Source: JANXUC01 sp964619065
Lineage (GTDB): Bacteria; Acidobacteriota; Terriglobia; Terriglobales; Acidobacteriaceae
Assembly: GCA_964619065.1 (NCBI GenBank)
Contig: CAZUCC010000006.1
Coordinates: forward strand, 1 to 64,000
Reading direction: 5' to 3'
DNA: 64,000 nt
The position numbers and the translations under genes are program-made. The notes beneath the pieces were generated by a model. The model was not told the DNA's origin and did no database searches. It was given only the letters and a program-made list of their open reading frames with translations. This document shows, one piece after another, positions 8,175-16,502 of this stretch (positions are counted from its first letter, which is position 1; each line of letters opens with the position of its first letter).

Positions 8175-8527
8175 TTCGGCACAGGACACGCTGGCTTACA
8201 CTCATTCTCAAGGCTCACCGCCGGCGAGGCCTCATCGGAGGGAACGTGTCCAACACAATAAGATCGACGGTAACGCTACCCGTAGTTTCAGGCTCGGCTT
8301 GGTGGATGAAATCCGATTGATGATACGCCGGTCCTATTGGGGTGTGGACTGCACCTATTCGGGGATTCCGGTACCGAGCTGAAGTGGCATCTGAAGAACG
8401 TAGTCGCTTGAACATCCCCACTCAAGCCAAAATCGGGCTTGAGTGGGCCACCCGTCAATCGGTTCAGAAACCGGTCGGTAAAATCGGAGACAAACTCCCC
8501 ACCCCATATTTATAGTTATCCAGAGTT
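8175..8527. other. Intergenic stretch with a REP-like hairpin
   Basis: About 350 bp without a convincing gene. The hairpin at 8417-8447 is listed separately. The promoter of the membrane-tethered regulator at 8528 probably lies in the last 80 bases; no clear ribosome binding site precedes its ATG. Confidence 0.5.
8417..8447. repeat. REP-like palindrome (CCCACTCAAGCC family)
   Basis: A perfect 12-bp inverted repeat (arms 8417-8428 and 8436-8447) with a seven-base loop is followed by CCACCC. A half copy with one mismatch occurs at 6712-6730. It lacks a T-run, so it is more likely a dispersed palindromic element than a terminator. Confidence 0.65.
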
Positions 8528-10003
8528 ATGGATTCGAGCGCCACGCAGGAACAGATAGACCGTATCCTACGAAGTCAGGCCTTTGCGAGCAAGAGCCAGC
8601 TTAGGAAGCTACTGCAACTTCTTCATCAGAACATGGATTCGCAGATCGCGATAACGCCCGACCTGGTGATCCGTGAGCTATGGCCGACTGAGATCAGGAC
8701 AAAGCGCCCGGCGGATGTAGCCACCGAGGTGAATCGCCTGCGGCGCGCGCTCAAGACTTATTACGAAAGCGATGGCGCGAACGACCCGATCGCGATTAGC
8801 CTTCCTAATCGCTCATCCCGGAGTGGAAATGGAACCGATGATCGTGTATGGATCGTGGCACAACCTCTACCAGAAAAGGTTGCACCTCTAGAGTCTGATC
8901 GTCGCTTGGATTCGCCTGTAAATTCCCTTCGAAATCAGAAACTGGTCGTCTGGATCGTTGCCGTGGGCATAGTCCTTGGCACAGTGGGCTACATCATTTT
9001 TCGTGGATTGTCGTTCCCAGATCAGCCTAAATTCGGTCGCCTGGAAGGCTCCACTCTGTTGATTTTCGATGGAGACGGAATAGAGCTATGGAGGAAAGCT
9101 TTTCCCGATGGAATCGGCCCTAGTTACTACTACGCGCAGGGCTTGGCGGACCGTATTTGGTTTGGAGATCTGGATGGAAGAGGTCATACCAGCGTTCTCT
9201 TTGTCTACTCCCCGGCTAGAGCGGCGTCACAATCTTCCACGCTGATCTGCTACTCCGACCGGGGCAAGGAGAAATGGCGCTGGACCCCTGGGAAAGCACT
9301 GCCGGAACTTGCAGGGAGTGCAGCGATATATAAGACTTTCGCCTTGGGGGTGCTGAAAGCAACGGATAAGAGACCTCCGCGGATCGTCGTTTCCAGCGCG
9401 CATGACACGTGGTGGCCGAATCAGTTGGCGATTCTGGATTCGAATGGCAACGTGCTCTCGCAGTATTGGCATTCAGGGCGATTGGACCACATTCTGCTGG
9501 CAGATGTGGAGGGTGATGGAGAACAGAAGATTATCGCAACTGGAGTAGCAAACGGGTACGATCACCAAGCGACATTGGTGGAGCTGGACCCGGATAAGTT
9601 GTTTGGCGCTTCCGCCGAAAAGCGGCCCGAGTTTCAAATCCATGGCATGGGAATTGGGCAGGAGAGATTACGCCTGCTCTTTCCACGAAGCGACTTAAAT
9701 CAGGCCTTGTACCAGTTCAATCTGGCCACTGATCCCACATTCGAACATGGAAGCCTCAGCCTGACAGTGCTGGAGTGCACCTCTCCACCGGGATGTCGTA
9801 TTTGGTACGAGTTCGACAAGGACACTCGCCTGGTTGCGGCGTTTGCAGGGAGCGACGAATTCCGCAGCGCCCATGAACGCTTCTATCAAAGCGGCAAGAA
9901 TGCCCATATTCTCAGCGCGGAAGAGCGGGCTGCGTTCCAAAAAATCCGTTGCCTGGTGGGCTGCAAGGCGGAGTACGTGCCCGTCGGTAAGTTGATTCCG
10001 TGA
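8528..10003 (+). CDS. Membrane-tethered one-component regulator with periplasmic FG-GAP-like domain
   Basis: The 491-residue protein has three parts. Residues 5-95 resemble the winged-helix DNA-binding domain found at the N terminus of many acidobacterial CadC/ToxR-like proteins (IDRILRSQAFASKSQLRKLL, then VATEVNRLRRALKTYYE). Residues 139-158 form one transmembrane helix. Residues 170-491 form a periplasmic beta-rich domain with FG-GAP/VCBS-like turns (FGDLDGRGHTSVLFV, LADVEGDGEQKIIATG). The order cytoplasmic HTH, helix, outer sensor fits a ToxR-type one-component regulator that binds a ligand outside and DNA inside. The target is unknown; the next downstream operon (10294-12104) is a candidate. 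The DNA-binding assignment is inferred from pattern, not proven. Confidence 0.65.
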   Translation: MDSSATQEQIDRILRSQAFASKSQLRKLLQLLHQNMDSQIAITPDLVIRELWPTEIRTKRPADVATEVNRLRRALKTYYESDGANDPIAISLPNRSSRSGNGTDDRVWIVAQPLPEKVAPLESDRRLDSPVNSLRNQKLVVWIVAVGIVLGTVGYIIFRGLSFPDQPKFGRLEGSTLLIFDGDGIELWRKAFPDGIGPSYYYAQGLADRIWFGDLDGRGHTSVLFVYSPARAASQSSTLICYSDRGKEKWRWTPGKALPELAGSAAIYKTFALGVLKATDKRPPRIVVSSAHDTWWPNQLAILDSNGNVLSQYWHSGRLDHILLADVEGDGEQKIIATGVANGYDHQATLVELDPDKLFGASAEKRPEFQIHGMGIGQERLRLLFPRSDLNQALYQFNLATDPTFEHGSLSLTVLECTSPPGCRIWYEFDKDTRLVAAFAGSDEFRSAHERFYQSGKNAHILSAEERAAFQKIRCLVGCKAEYVPVGKLIP

Positions 10004-10293
10004 TTCCACTCGCTCTTACCCGATCCGTCTTCGAAAACGGACTGAACTCGCCTCGATTTCATATCAGTTCATATCATCTCTACCCTACGCCCATTGACAC
10101 GACCTTGATCTGTTGCCAGCATTACACCAAGTCCTTTGTAGGACTTACCGCGCAATCCGAGGCGTGCATCTCAACCGGGGCTGACCCCGCATTCAGATCT
10201 GAGCATATTTCGAAAGGACCTTCAGGTTCTCAACTCCTGATTTTTCTCTTCGTCGCACCTCGGCATTTTTGGTCGCAGAAGGAGAGAGCTTAG

Positions 10294-10872
10294 GTGCTTC
10301 GAAACAACGCCCTAACAGTTATCTGCACATTAACGGTTTTGTTTGTGGTTCAGCCGGGCTATGCCTCGCACCATTTTCGGGGCTATCCCGCGAAACCGGC
10401 GGGTGAGTACGCTAACAAGGTAGCCAAGTCCGGCTTGGTCGTAGCCGTCGAAGCAGTGGAAGACCCCGAGCAACAGAAGGCGTATTTCGATTCTCACCTC
10501 AGCTCCAAGGGGATCCTGCCGGTCTTCCTCGTGATCCAGAACACCTCGGCCACGGATGCCTATCTGTTCGATAAATCCGCAGTCGGCTTGGGAGATGCAG
10601 TCGACGTCACTGGCAAAGGTGCACGCAAGACCGCCTCACGACTGGGCTCCGGCGGACTCGTCGATCTCCCCCTGATCACCGAGGCTTCGGATGTGCGGGA
10701 AAACATGATGAAGAAGGAAGTGCGGAGCAAGACACTTTCCCCAGGCTCCTCCGTCTACGGATTTGTCTATGTCCCGGTGCCGACAGACGCTTCTCGGAAG
10801 AAGATACATTTGCAGGTGCCGCTCACGAACGCGCAAAGCAGTGAAATCGAAATTGTGAATCTTTTCTTCTAG
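10294..10872 (+). CDS. Secreted protein of unknown function, first gene of a three-gene operon
   Basis: The 192-residue product starts with GTG 10294, ten bases after AGGAGAG. It has a signal peptide (cleavage near residue 24, GYAS-HHF). The mature part is a beta-sandwich-like sequence with a central strand ILPVFLVIQNTSATDAYLF and a C-terminal pattern GSSVYGFVYVPVP typical of extracytoplasmic domains that modify or pack against other proteins. I do not recognise a family. The next gene starts ten bases after its stop, so both are probably co-transcribed and act in the same envelope process. Confidence 0.6.
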   Translation: MLRNNALTVICTLTVLFVVQPGYASHHFRGYPAKPAGEYANKVAKSGLVVAVEAVEDPEQQKAYFDSHLSSKGILPVFLVIQNTSATDAYLFDKSAVGLGDAVDVTGKGARKTASRLGSGGLVDLPLITEASDVRENMMKKEVRSKTLSPGSSVYGFVYVPVPTDASRKKIHLQVPLTNAQSSEIEIVNLFF

Positions 10873-10882
10873 GAGCATCTTC

Positions 10883-11455
10883 ATGTCAACCACGAACCGC
10901 TGCCTACTTTTGCTTGCCCTGTGTTCAGGATTGCTCACTCTTTCCGTGATGGCCGAAAACCCTGTGCCGCCGGCGCCGCAGAAGCTATCACTTACCGCTG
11001 CTCTGGTTCTCACGCCCGAGTTCTGCGCAACCGTAAATAAAAAGGGGCACGAAAAGTTTCAGGTCGGCAAAAGCGCCTGCGCTGAGTTGGAGCCTGCGCT
11101 CAAAGGCATTTTCACCCGGCTCACGCAAGTCGATGACCCCGCAAAGGCCGGAGATGCTCAAGTCGTGCTGCAACCCAAGTTCGCCGATGTTGGCGCCACC
11201 CAAAGAGCCTTCGCTTTTTCCAATCGCGAACTAGTTGTCCTGGTGGAGTGGACCGCACGCGACCAGTCCGGAAAGGCTATTTGGATTGAAACCGTGCAGG
11301 GATCAGCCAGCCGCCACATCGGTAATGCATTTACATACAAAAGGAACCTAAAGCACATCGTCGAGGATTCAGTGCATGATATGGCCGAGCAGTCGGGGGC
11401 CAAGATGTCCTCCTCGCCGCAGTTGCTACAATTGGGGGCTGCGCCAGTCAAATAG
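10883..11455 (+). CDS. Secreted protein, YajG/LptE-like fold suspected
   Basis: The 190-residue product carries a signal peptide (cleavage after about residue 24, VMA-ENP). The mature part begins with a strand-rich segment LTAALVLTPEF and contains ELEPALKGIFTRLTQV followed by AQVVLQPKFADVG, VVLVEWTARDQSGKAIW and HIVEDSVHDMAEQ. This alternation of strand, helix (ALKGIF), paired strands and C-terminal helix resembles small envelope lipoproteins such as YajG or PqiC, but there is no lipobox Cys. Function unknown. It is the second gene of the operon and lies ten bases after the first. Confidence 0.6.
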   Translation: MSTTNRCLLLLALCSGLLTLSVMAENPVPPAPQKLSLTAALVLTPEFCATVNKKGHEKFQVGKSACAELEPALKGIFTRLTQVDDPAKAGDAQVVLQPKFADVGATQRAFAFSNRELVVLVEWTARDQSGKAIWIETVQGSASRHIGNAFTYKRNLKHIVEDSVHDMAEQSGAKMSSSPQLLQLGAAPVK

Positions 11456-11480
11456 GCCCGATTCTAGGAGGGTGTGCGTC

Positions 11481-12104
11481 ATGACTCGCCGTCTGCTTTC
11501 TCATGTATTGGTCCCGCTCCTATCAGGGACGTTGGTCGCGCAGCAGGTGCCCCAGGGTTCGACCCCGGCATCCCAGGCTCCTGCAGCGGCGACGGACACC
11601 GTCCCGGTGCAGCAGTCTTCACTGCGCATTCTGCAGGACGGTACGCCGATGAAGCTGCGGTTGCTCCACAAACTCGATTCGCACACCGTCAAGAACGGCG
11701 ACGAAATCTCATTCGACATCGTCAACGACGTCGTGGTCGGCGAGGTCACCGTATTACGACGCGGGTCGCCCGTCACCGGCGTAGTCACCCGGGCTGAAGG
11801 CAGCAAGACTTTGGGCCGCGCCGGCAAGCTAAGTTTCACCATCAACGATATCAAACTCCGCAACGGGGGCAAGGTTCCAGTGCGAGCATTCAACCGGACG
11901 AGCGGAGAGAACCGCACCGGAGAAATGATCGGCATGATGCTGGAAGTACCGATTGCGGCGGCCCCGTTTTTTCTGCTCCTCCATGGCACCAATACAACTT
12001 TTCCCCGCGGCACGGAGATCACTGCCTTTGTCAACGGAGATCTCCGCTTGGACCTGGACAGCTTCAGCCCACCTCCATCTGCCGGCGCGCTACCCACCAA
12101 GTAG
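11481..12104 (+). CDS. Secreted protein, paralogue of the gene at 7479
   Basis: I place the start at ATG 11481 because AGGAGG lies nine bases upstream; the frame extends further upstream without a start signal. The 207-residue product has a signal peptide ending near LVAQQ. The domain at residues 48-145 (LRILQDGTPMKLRLLHKLDS, VKNGDEISFDIVNDVVVG, TVLRRGSPVTGVVTRAEGSK) matches the one in the 7479 product. The C-terminal part has IGMMLEVPIAAAPFFLLL, a hydrophobic segment, and GTEITAFVNGDLRLD. This is the third gene of the secreted-protein operon. Function unknown. Confidence 0.65.
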   Translation: MTRRLLSHVLVPLLSGTLVAQQVPQGSTPASQAPAAATDTVPVQQSSLRILQDGTPMKLRLLHKLDSHTVKNGDEISFDIVNDVVVGEVTVLRRGSPVTGVVTRAEGSKTLGRAGKLSFTINDIKLRNGGKVPVRAFNRTSGENRTGEMIGMMLEVPIAAAPFFLLLHGTNTTFPRGTEITAFVNGDLRLDLDSFSPPPSAGALPTK

Positions 12105-12196
12105 GAAGATGAAGGAATGAGCAGATATCCATTCTTCTCTTATACTGACTCAAACCTATGGGAGATTCATCCAGCAGGTATTAAGCGAGGGAGAAA

Positions 12197-12664
12197 ATGA
12201 TTTTACGAACCTTCGTCGCGGTGGCAACCGTGGCGATCTTGTTGCTCGTCTTGGCTCACGCACAGCAGAGTCACTGGGCGTCTCCGGATGATAAGACCGC
12301 GAAATATATTATCGACATGGAACGCAAATGGGCTGAGGGTGTATGCGTTGATAACGGCGTGGTCGCTAGTCTGCTTGCCGACGATTTCCAGGGCACGTCA
12401 ACTCAGGGTGCGCGCTTCACAAAAACCGATGAGCTAAATGACGAGAAGGCCCCGCGTACCGCTCATGATTGCGGAGTCGATGAGGCCAAAGTGCATTTCT
12501 TCGGAGACAGTGTCGCCGTTGTCTATGGCCGCGAACATGCTGTCGGCAAAGATAAGACCCACCCGAGCACAAACGTGTGCCAAGTTTGGACGGATACATG
12601 GCTGAAACGCGACGGTACGTGGCAGATCGTCGCCTCGCACGATAATCGCGCGGAATGTAAGTGA
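12197..12664 (+). CDS. Exported NTF2-like protein, DUF4440/SnoaL type
   Basis: The 155-residue product has a signal peptide (cleavage near LAHA-QQS) and a single cone-shaped NTF2-like domain: IDMERKWAEGVCVDNGVVASLLADDFQG, VAVVYGREHAVG and VWTDTWLKRDGTWQIVASHDNR. The last block is the hallmark of DUF4440/SnoaL-like proteins. Four Cys in the mature part (CVD, DCG, NVCQV, AECK) could form disulfides, unusual for cytoplasmic homologues and consistent with export. Members may bind or isomerise small ligands, but most have no known role. GAGGGAGAA precedes the ATG. The stop is eight bases from the convergent oxidoreductase gene. Confidence 0.8.
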   Translation: MILRTFVAVATVAILLLVLAHAQQSHWASPDDKTAKYIIDMERKWAEGVCVDNGVVASLLADDFQGTSTQGARFTKTDELNDEKAPRTAHDCGVDEAKVHFFGDSVAVVYGREHAVGKDKTHPSTNVCQVWTDTWLKRDGTWQIVASHDNRAECK

Positions 12665-12671
12665 GCTGCGC

Positions 12672-13844
12672 CTATAATTTCACCGTCTTCCCTGACCTCG
12701 CGGCTTCGTAGATCGCCATCATGATCTTCAAATCGCGCAATCCTTCTTCTCCGGGGGTTAACGGTTCCTTGTTGTCCCTTACGCACTGCGACATATGGTC
12801 CATCTGCAGGGCGAAGTGGTCGCGCACGGGAAGATCCCTTTCCTCGGTGATGTTTTTGCTGTGCACCTTCATGCGCAGGCCCCGGTAGATGGTCGCTGGG
12901 TCCATATCCAGCCAACCTTCGGTTCCTATAACCCGGTAATGACTTTGCGAGGCGTATCCATAGCTGGAAGTGCAGTTCGCGAGAATGCCACTGGGGAAAC
13001 GCAGTTGGAAATTGATTGTCTCTTCCACTTCTTTGAAACGTGGGTCTCCTGGAGTGCTGTACAGCAAGGCGTTCAATTCGGTGGGCTCTTCGCCCGAGAG
13101 GTAGCGCGCCGCCTGCAAGGCATAGATGCCGATATCCATGAGCGATCCTCCCCCGGCCAGGGCCTTGTTCAGCCTCCACTGCGTGGGATCCTTAGCGTTC
13201 CAACCGTGGTCAGCAACAATGACCTGGGTGGGCCCGAGTTCGCCCGAGCGTGCTATCCGAATGGCTTCCTGGTTGTAGGGCTCGTAGCGACAACGGTAGG
13301 CCACCATCAATTTGCGATCTGTTTTACGCGCGACGTCGATCATTTCCTGGCACTCGGCGGGCGTGTTGGCCATGGGCTTTTCTGTGAGCACATGTTTACC
13401 GGCCTGGAGACCGCGGACTGTATACTCCGCGTGCATGCCGTTGGGCAGGACAATGTAGATAATGTCGACTTCGGGGTTGTCCTTGATTGAGTCGTAGTTC
13501 TGGTAGTTGTAGATGCTCTTCGGGCTGACCCCGTAGCGCAGGGCCAGCTTGTTTGCCTTGTCGGGATGACCGCTCACTAAAGCGACGACCTTGGACTTTT
13601 CACACTTGGCAAATGCTGGCAAAATCTCATTGATCGAGAGGCTGCCCAGGCCAACAATGGCCCAACCCAGTTTCTTGCCGGGAGGCTCCGGAACGAAAAG
13701 TTGTGCCTTGGCATCTTGCAGCAACACCCCGGCAACGTTGGCCACGACCAGGCCCTGGCCGAGCTTGGTCATAAACCCACGGCGCGTCATTTCTTTTCCG
13801 GTCGAAGCGTTTTCAGCGGAATCTCTTCCGGGGGAATCCGGCAT
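12672..13844 (-). CDS. Tat-exported Gfo/Idh/MocA oxidoreductase, glucose-fructose oxidoreductase-like
   Basis: The 390-residue product has a twin-arginine signal (MTRRGFMTK at residues 19-27) and a Rossmann fold starting LGWAIVGLGSLS (59-70). The catalytic EKP motif is at 155-157, and GGGSLMDIGIYALQAARYL lies in the substrate domain. These are the signature segments of glucose-fructose oxidoreductase, a periplasmic enzyme exported with NADP already bound. It probably oxidises or interconverts sugars outside the cytoplasm. AGGAGG lies seven bases before the ATG. It sits 13 bp downstream of the RraA-like gene on the same strand, so both are one operon, and both point to sugar or sugar-acid metabolism. 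Confidence 0.85.
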   Translation of the reverse strand: MPDSPGRDSAENASTGKEMTRRGFMTKLGQGLVVANVAGVLLQDAKAQLFVPEPPGKKLGWAIVGLGSLSINEILPAFAKCEKSKVVALVSGHPDKANKLALRYGVSPKSIYNYQNYDSIKDNPEVDIIYIVLPNGMHAEYTVRGLQAGKHVLTEKPMANTPAECQEMIDVARKTDRKLMVAYRCRYEPYNQEAIRIARSGELGPTQVIVADHGWNAKDPTQWRLNKALAGGGSLMDIGIYALQAARYLSGEEPTELNALLYSTPGDPRFKEVEETINFQLRFPSGILANCTSSYGYASQSHYRVIGTEGWLDMDPATIYRGLRMKVHSKNITEERDLPVRDHFALQMDHMSQCVRDNKEPLTPGEEGLRDLKIMMAIYEAARSGKTVKL

Positions 13845-13857
13845 ACTCCCACCTCCT

Positions 13858-14796
13858 CTAATTATGATTCTGTTGTTTGTGAATCTCTTCCAATCGTCGT
13901 TTCAAGTATTCCTTATATTCCTGCTGGAGCTTGGGGTCTGTTGGGGAGCCATAAATCTCGCTCGACTTATATTTCTCCTCGTCGAATTTCTTCTTGGTCC
14001 ATTCGTCATGGACATGAAGCTCGTCAGCATGGTCGAGAACTTCCTTCACGAACTGAGGCGGGATGAAATACACGCCTTCGCGATCTCCCACTACGAGGTC
14101 GCCCGGCATCACAGTTACGCCACCGATTCGCACCGGGACATTGATTCCGGTCAACATCACGTTCCCGATCGGCGTAGGATCGGCGGCCCGAAAGTAAGCT
14201 GGCATGTCGATCTGGGCGAGCCCGTCCCAGTCCCGAATGCTGCCGTCGACGACCAATCCGCCGCCATGGGTGGCTTTCATAACGTAATAAAAAAGATTGT
14301 CCCCCACAATGGTCCCGTTCACCTTCTTGCCGAAGAGGTCGACGATGAGCACGTCGCCGGGTTGCAGCATGTCGATGGCAGTCTGATTGGTGAGGCGTTG
14401 TACGCCATGATCCTTTGCTTTGCCCTTTGCAACGTCCTCGACGTCGGCGCGCAGCGGCATGAACTGGACGGTAAAAGCACGGCCGACCAAGGTTTTTCCA
14501 GGATGCAACACTTGAAATCCGTCAGCATATTGGTTGTTGAATTTCTTTTCCTGGAGAACAGCCCAGACCTCTTCCGCCGAGAGATCGCGCGCCCTTAGCA
14601 TCAGTTCATCCGGAACCTTGGGCCGACCGTCGGGCAGACGGTCGAATGGATTTGGCGTGGTGTAATCGATCAGATCCTGCTTCGAAAACTGAAACAGTTG
14701 CGCGTGGGCGCAACTGGGACTGAGCAAGGCAGCGGCGCATACCAGAGTTGCGGCGGTGCCGAGCCGGACAAGACTACGGCGGACGTTCCTGATCAT
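13858..14796 (-). CDS. Exported RraA-like lyase/aldolase family protein
   Basis: The 312-residue protein has an N-terminal export signal of about 32 residues (VRRSLVRLG then a hydrophobic core, CAHAQ cleavage). The core has the metal-dependent HMG/CHA aldolase signature: GDNLFYYV at 165-172, GGGLVVDGSIRDWDGL at 178-193, PAYFRAADPTPIG afterwards. RraA-fold proteins of this kind act as 4-hydroxy-4-methyl-2-oxoglutarate aldolase or oxaloacetate decarboxylase; the regulator role on RNase E applies only to enterobacterial RraA. Here length is longer than the usual 160-220 residues because of the signal and a charged C-terminal tail (EYKEYLKRRLEEIHK). An exported copy is odd. It is the first gene of the operon with the oxidoreductase. 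Confidence 0.8.
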   Translation of the reverse strand: MIRNVRRSLVRLGTAATLVCAAALLSPSCAHAQLFQFSKQDLIDYTTPNPFDRLPDGRPKVPDELMLRARDLSAEEVWAVLQEKKFNNQYADGFQVLHPGKTLVGRAFTVQFMPLRADVEDVAKGKAKDHGVQRLTNQTAIDMLQPGDVLIVDLFGKKVNGTIVGDNLFYYVMKATHGGGLVVDGSIRDWDGLAQIDMPAYFRAADPTPIGNVMLTGINVPVRIGGVTVMPGDLVVGDREGVYFIPPQFVKEVLDHADELHVHDEWTKKKFDEEKYKSSEIYGSPTDPKLQQEYKEYLKRRLEEIHKQQNHN

Positions 14797-14886
14797 CGAT
14801 TACTCCACGCGAGACAAAGAAGGGAATTGGTGGCAATCAGCACCCAAAATTCTCAGATCAGCGAGGATTTGTCAAACTCGATCCAC

Positions 14887-14924
14887 TTGGGTAGTGCCTC
14901 AGTTTAAACTGAGGCACTACCCAA
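14887..14924. repeat. Perfect 38-bp palindrome in a divergent promoter region
   Basis: Two 19-base arms join without a loop (left arm ends CCTCAGTTT, right arm begins AAACTGAGG). It lies between the divergent RraA-like gene (14796, minus) and the dehydratase gene (15002, plus). There is no T-run. It could be a REP-like dispersed element or an operator shared by both promoters. Confidence 0.8.
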
Positions 14925-15001
14925 CTCTTGCAGACTTTGCGCGGAAGAATGAGTAAGTTTACAATCTCCTGTCTTGCGTAGAAGGGAAAGGACGCACGCC
15001 C

Positions 15002-16372
15002 ATGAGAAAGAACGGCCAGCCTGGTTTCGATCGTCGCGACATTCTGAAGTCTTCCGCTCTGGCTCTGGGGGGCGCCTTGCTGCTAGGAGAGTCGGCGGAA
15101 GCCTATCCCAAGAGTGTCAATACCAATTCCAATCCCTCCACGCTGAAGATCACAGATCTTCGCGTGGCAACGGTCGTAAAGCCGGGGCCCAGTCCTTGCC
15201 CCATCATTCGGATCGACACCGATCAAGGTGTGTACGGGCTCGGCGAGGTTCGGGATGGTGCCAGCTCGACCTACGCTCTTTTCCTGAAGAGCCGCATTCT
15301 GGGGGAGAACCCGCTCCAAATTGACAAGATTTTTCGCAAGATCAAACAATTTGGCGGACACGCGCGGCAGGGCGGGGGAGTGTGCGCTATCGAGATGGCG
15401 CTCTGGGACATTGCCGGGAAGGTGTACAACGTTCCCGTCTACGCCATGCTGGGTGGGGGCAAGTTTCGCGACAAGATTCGCATTTATGCGGACACAACCG
15501 AGTCCAAGGACCCCAAGGTTTACGCGCAACGCATGAAGGAACGCAAAGAAGAAATGGGCCTGACGTGGCTCAAGATGGACCTTGGCGTCGAAATGGTGTC
15601 CGACACACCTGGCACCGTTACCAATCCCACAGACTTGAATCAATGGCAAGAAAACCAACTTCCACATCCATTATTGGGTATGGAGGTTACCGATAAGGGC
15701 ATTGCGATGCTGGAGGCGTACGTGGCTGCCGTTCGCGACGCCGTGGGCATGGAAATCCCACTCGCGATGGATCACCTCGGCCACCTCGGCGTGAAGTCGA
15801 TCATCCGCCTGGGAAAGGCCTACGAGAAGTACAACCTGTCATGGCTGGAAGACGTGATTCCCTGGATGTACACGGACCTGCTCAAGCAAATCTCCGACGA
15901 GAGTCCTACACCCATCCTCACAGGGGAAGATATTTACCTCAAGGAGCCTTTTCAGGTTCTTTGCGAAAAACATGCCGTAAGCAAAATTCAGCCAGACCTC
16001 GCCACTTCTGGAGGCATTCTTGAGACCCACAAAATCGGCGACATGGCCGAGGAATACGGCGTGCCGATGGCCATGCACTTCGCCGGAACTCCCGTTAGTT
16101 GCATGGCGAATGTACATTGTGCCGCCGCAACACAAAATTTTCTCGCTCTCGAGAACCACTCCCTTGATGTACCCTGGTGGTCCTCTCTGGTGGAAGAAGG
16201 GGTCAGGACGCCGATCGTCAAGCACGGCTGGATCGAAGTGCCTGACAGACCTGGTCTGGGAGTGACTCTCAACGAGGACCTGGTCCGGCAACATCTCGCG
16301 CCCGGTACCGGCTATTTCGAACCGACCCCACAGTGGGACCACGAGCGCTCCTGGGACCGGCTTTGGAGTTAG
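15002..16372 (+). CDS. Tat-exported enolase-superfamily enzyme (mandelate racemase/muconate lactonizing type)
   Basis: The 456-residue product has a twin-arginine signal (FDRRDILKSS at 9-18). The N-terminal capping domain (about 48-160) is followed by the barrel domain with KMD at 191-193, and metal ligands Asp257 (AMDHLGH), Glu283 (WLED) and Glu309 (TGED). His359 (AMHFAGTP) is the probable catalytic base. The order fits sugar-acid dehydratases such as the mannonate/gluconate group. The enzyme probably dehydrates an aldonic acid to a 2-keto-3-deoxy acid. Being Tat-exported is unusual for this superfamily. It is transcribed divergently from the RraA-like and oxidoreductase genes, so the three probably share one sugar-acid route. 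Confidence 0.85.
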   Translation: MRKNGQPGFDRRDILKSSALALGGALLLGESAEAYPKSVNTNSNPSTLKITDLRVATVVKPGPSPCPIIRIDTDQGVYGLGEVRDGASSTYALFLKSRILGENPLQIDKIFRKIKQFGGHARQGGGVCAIEMALWDIAGKVYNVPVYAMLGGGKFRDKIRIYADTTESKDPKVYAQRMKERKEEMGLTWLKMDLGVEMVSDTPGTVTNPTDLNQWQENQLPHPLLGMEVTDKGIAMLEAYVAAVRDAVGMEIPLAMDHLGHLGVKSIIRLGKAYEKYNLSWLEDVIPWMYTDLLKQISDESPTPILTGEDIYLKEPFQVLCEKHAVSKIQPDLATSGGILETHKIGDMAEEYGVPMAMHFAGTPVSCMANVHCAAATQNFLALENHSLDVPWWSSLVEEGVRTPIVKHGWIEVPDRPGLGVTLNEDLVRQHLAPGTGYFEPTPQWDHERSWDRLWS

Positions 16373-16502
16373 GTTTTCGGAAAATCACTCGGCAAAGCTG
16401 CGGCCGGGTTGGGTCGTGAAGGTCGCGAAAACGTGTCAGCCGGAATCACGGCCGATGGGATAAGCGCAAGAGATGTATTCTTTGTGACGAAGGAGAATTT
16501 CG

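Noticed and set aside
10000..10293. 97-codon open frame before the secreted-protein operon
   Set aside because: Overlaps the end of the regulator gene, has no ribosome binding site and reads like leader DNA.
13591..14598. 335-codon frame on the plus strand across the oxidoreductase and RraA-like genes
   Set aside because: Spans two real genes antisense, so it is a codon-bias shadow.
14887..14924. Palindrome as a terminator
   Set aside because: No T-run, no loop, and it lies between divergent start codons, not after a gene.
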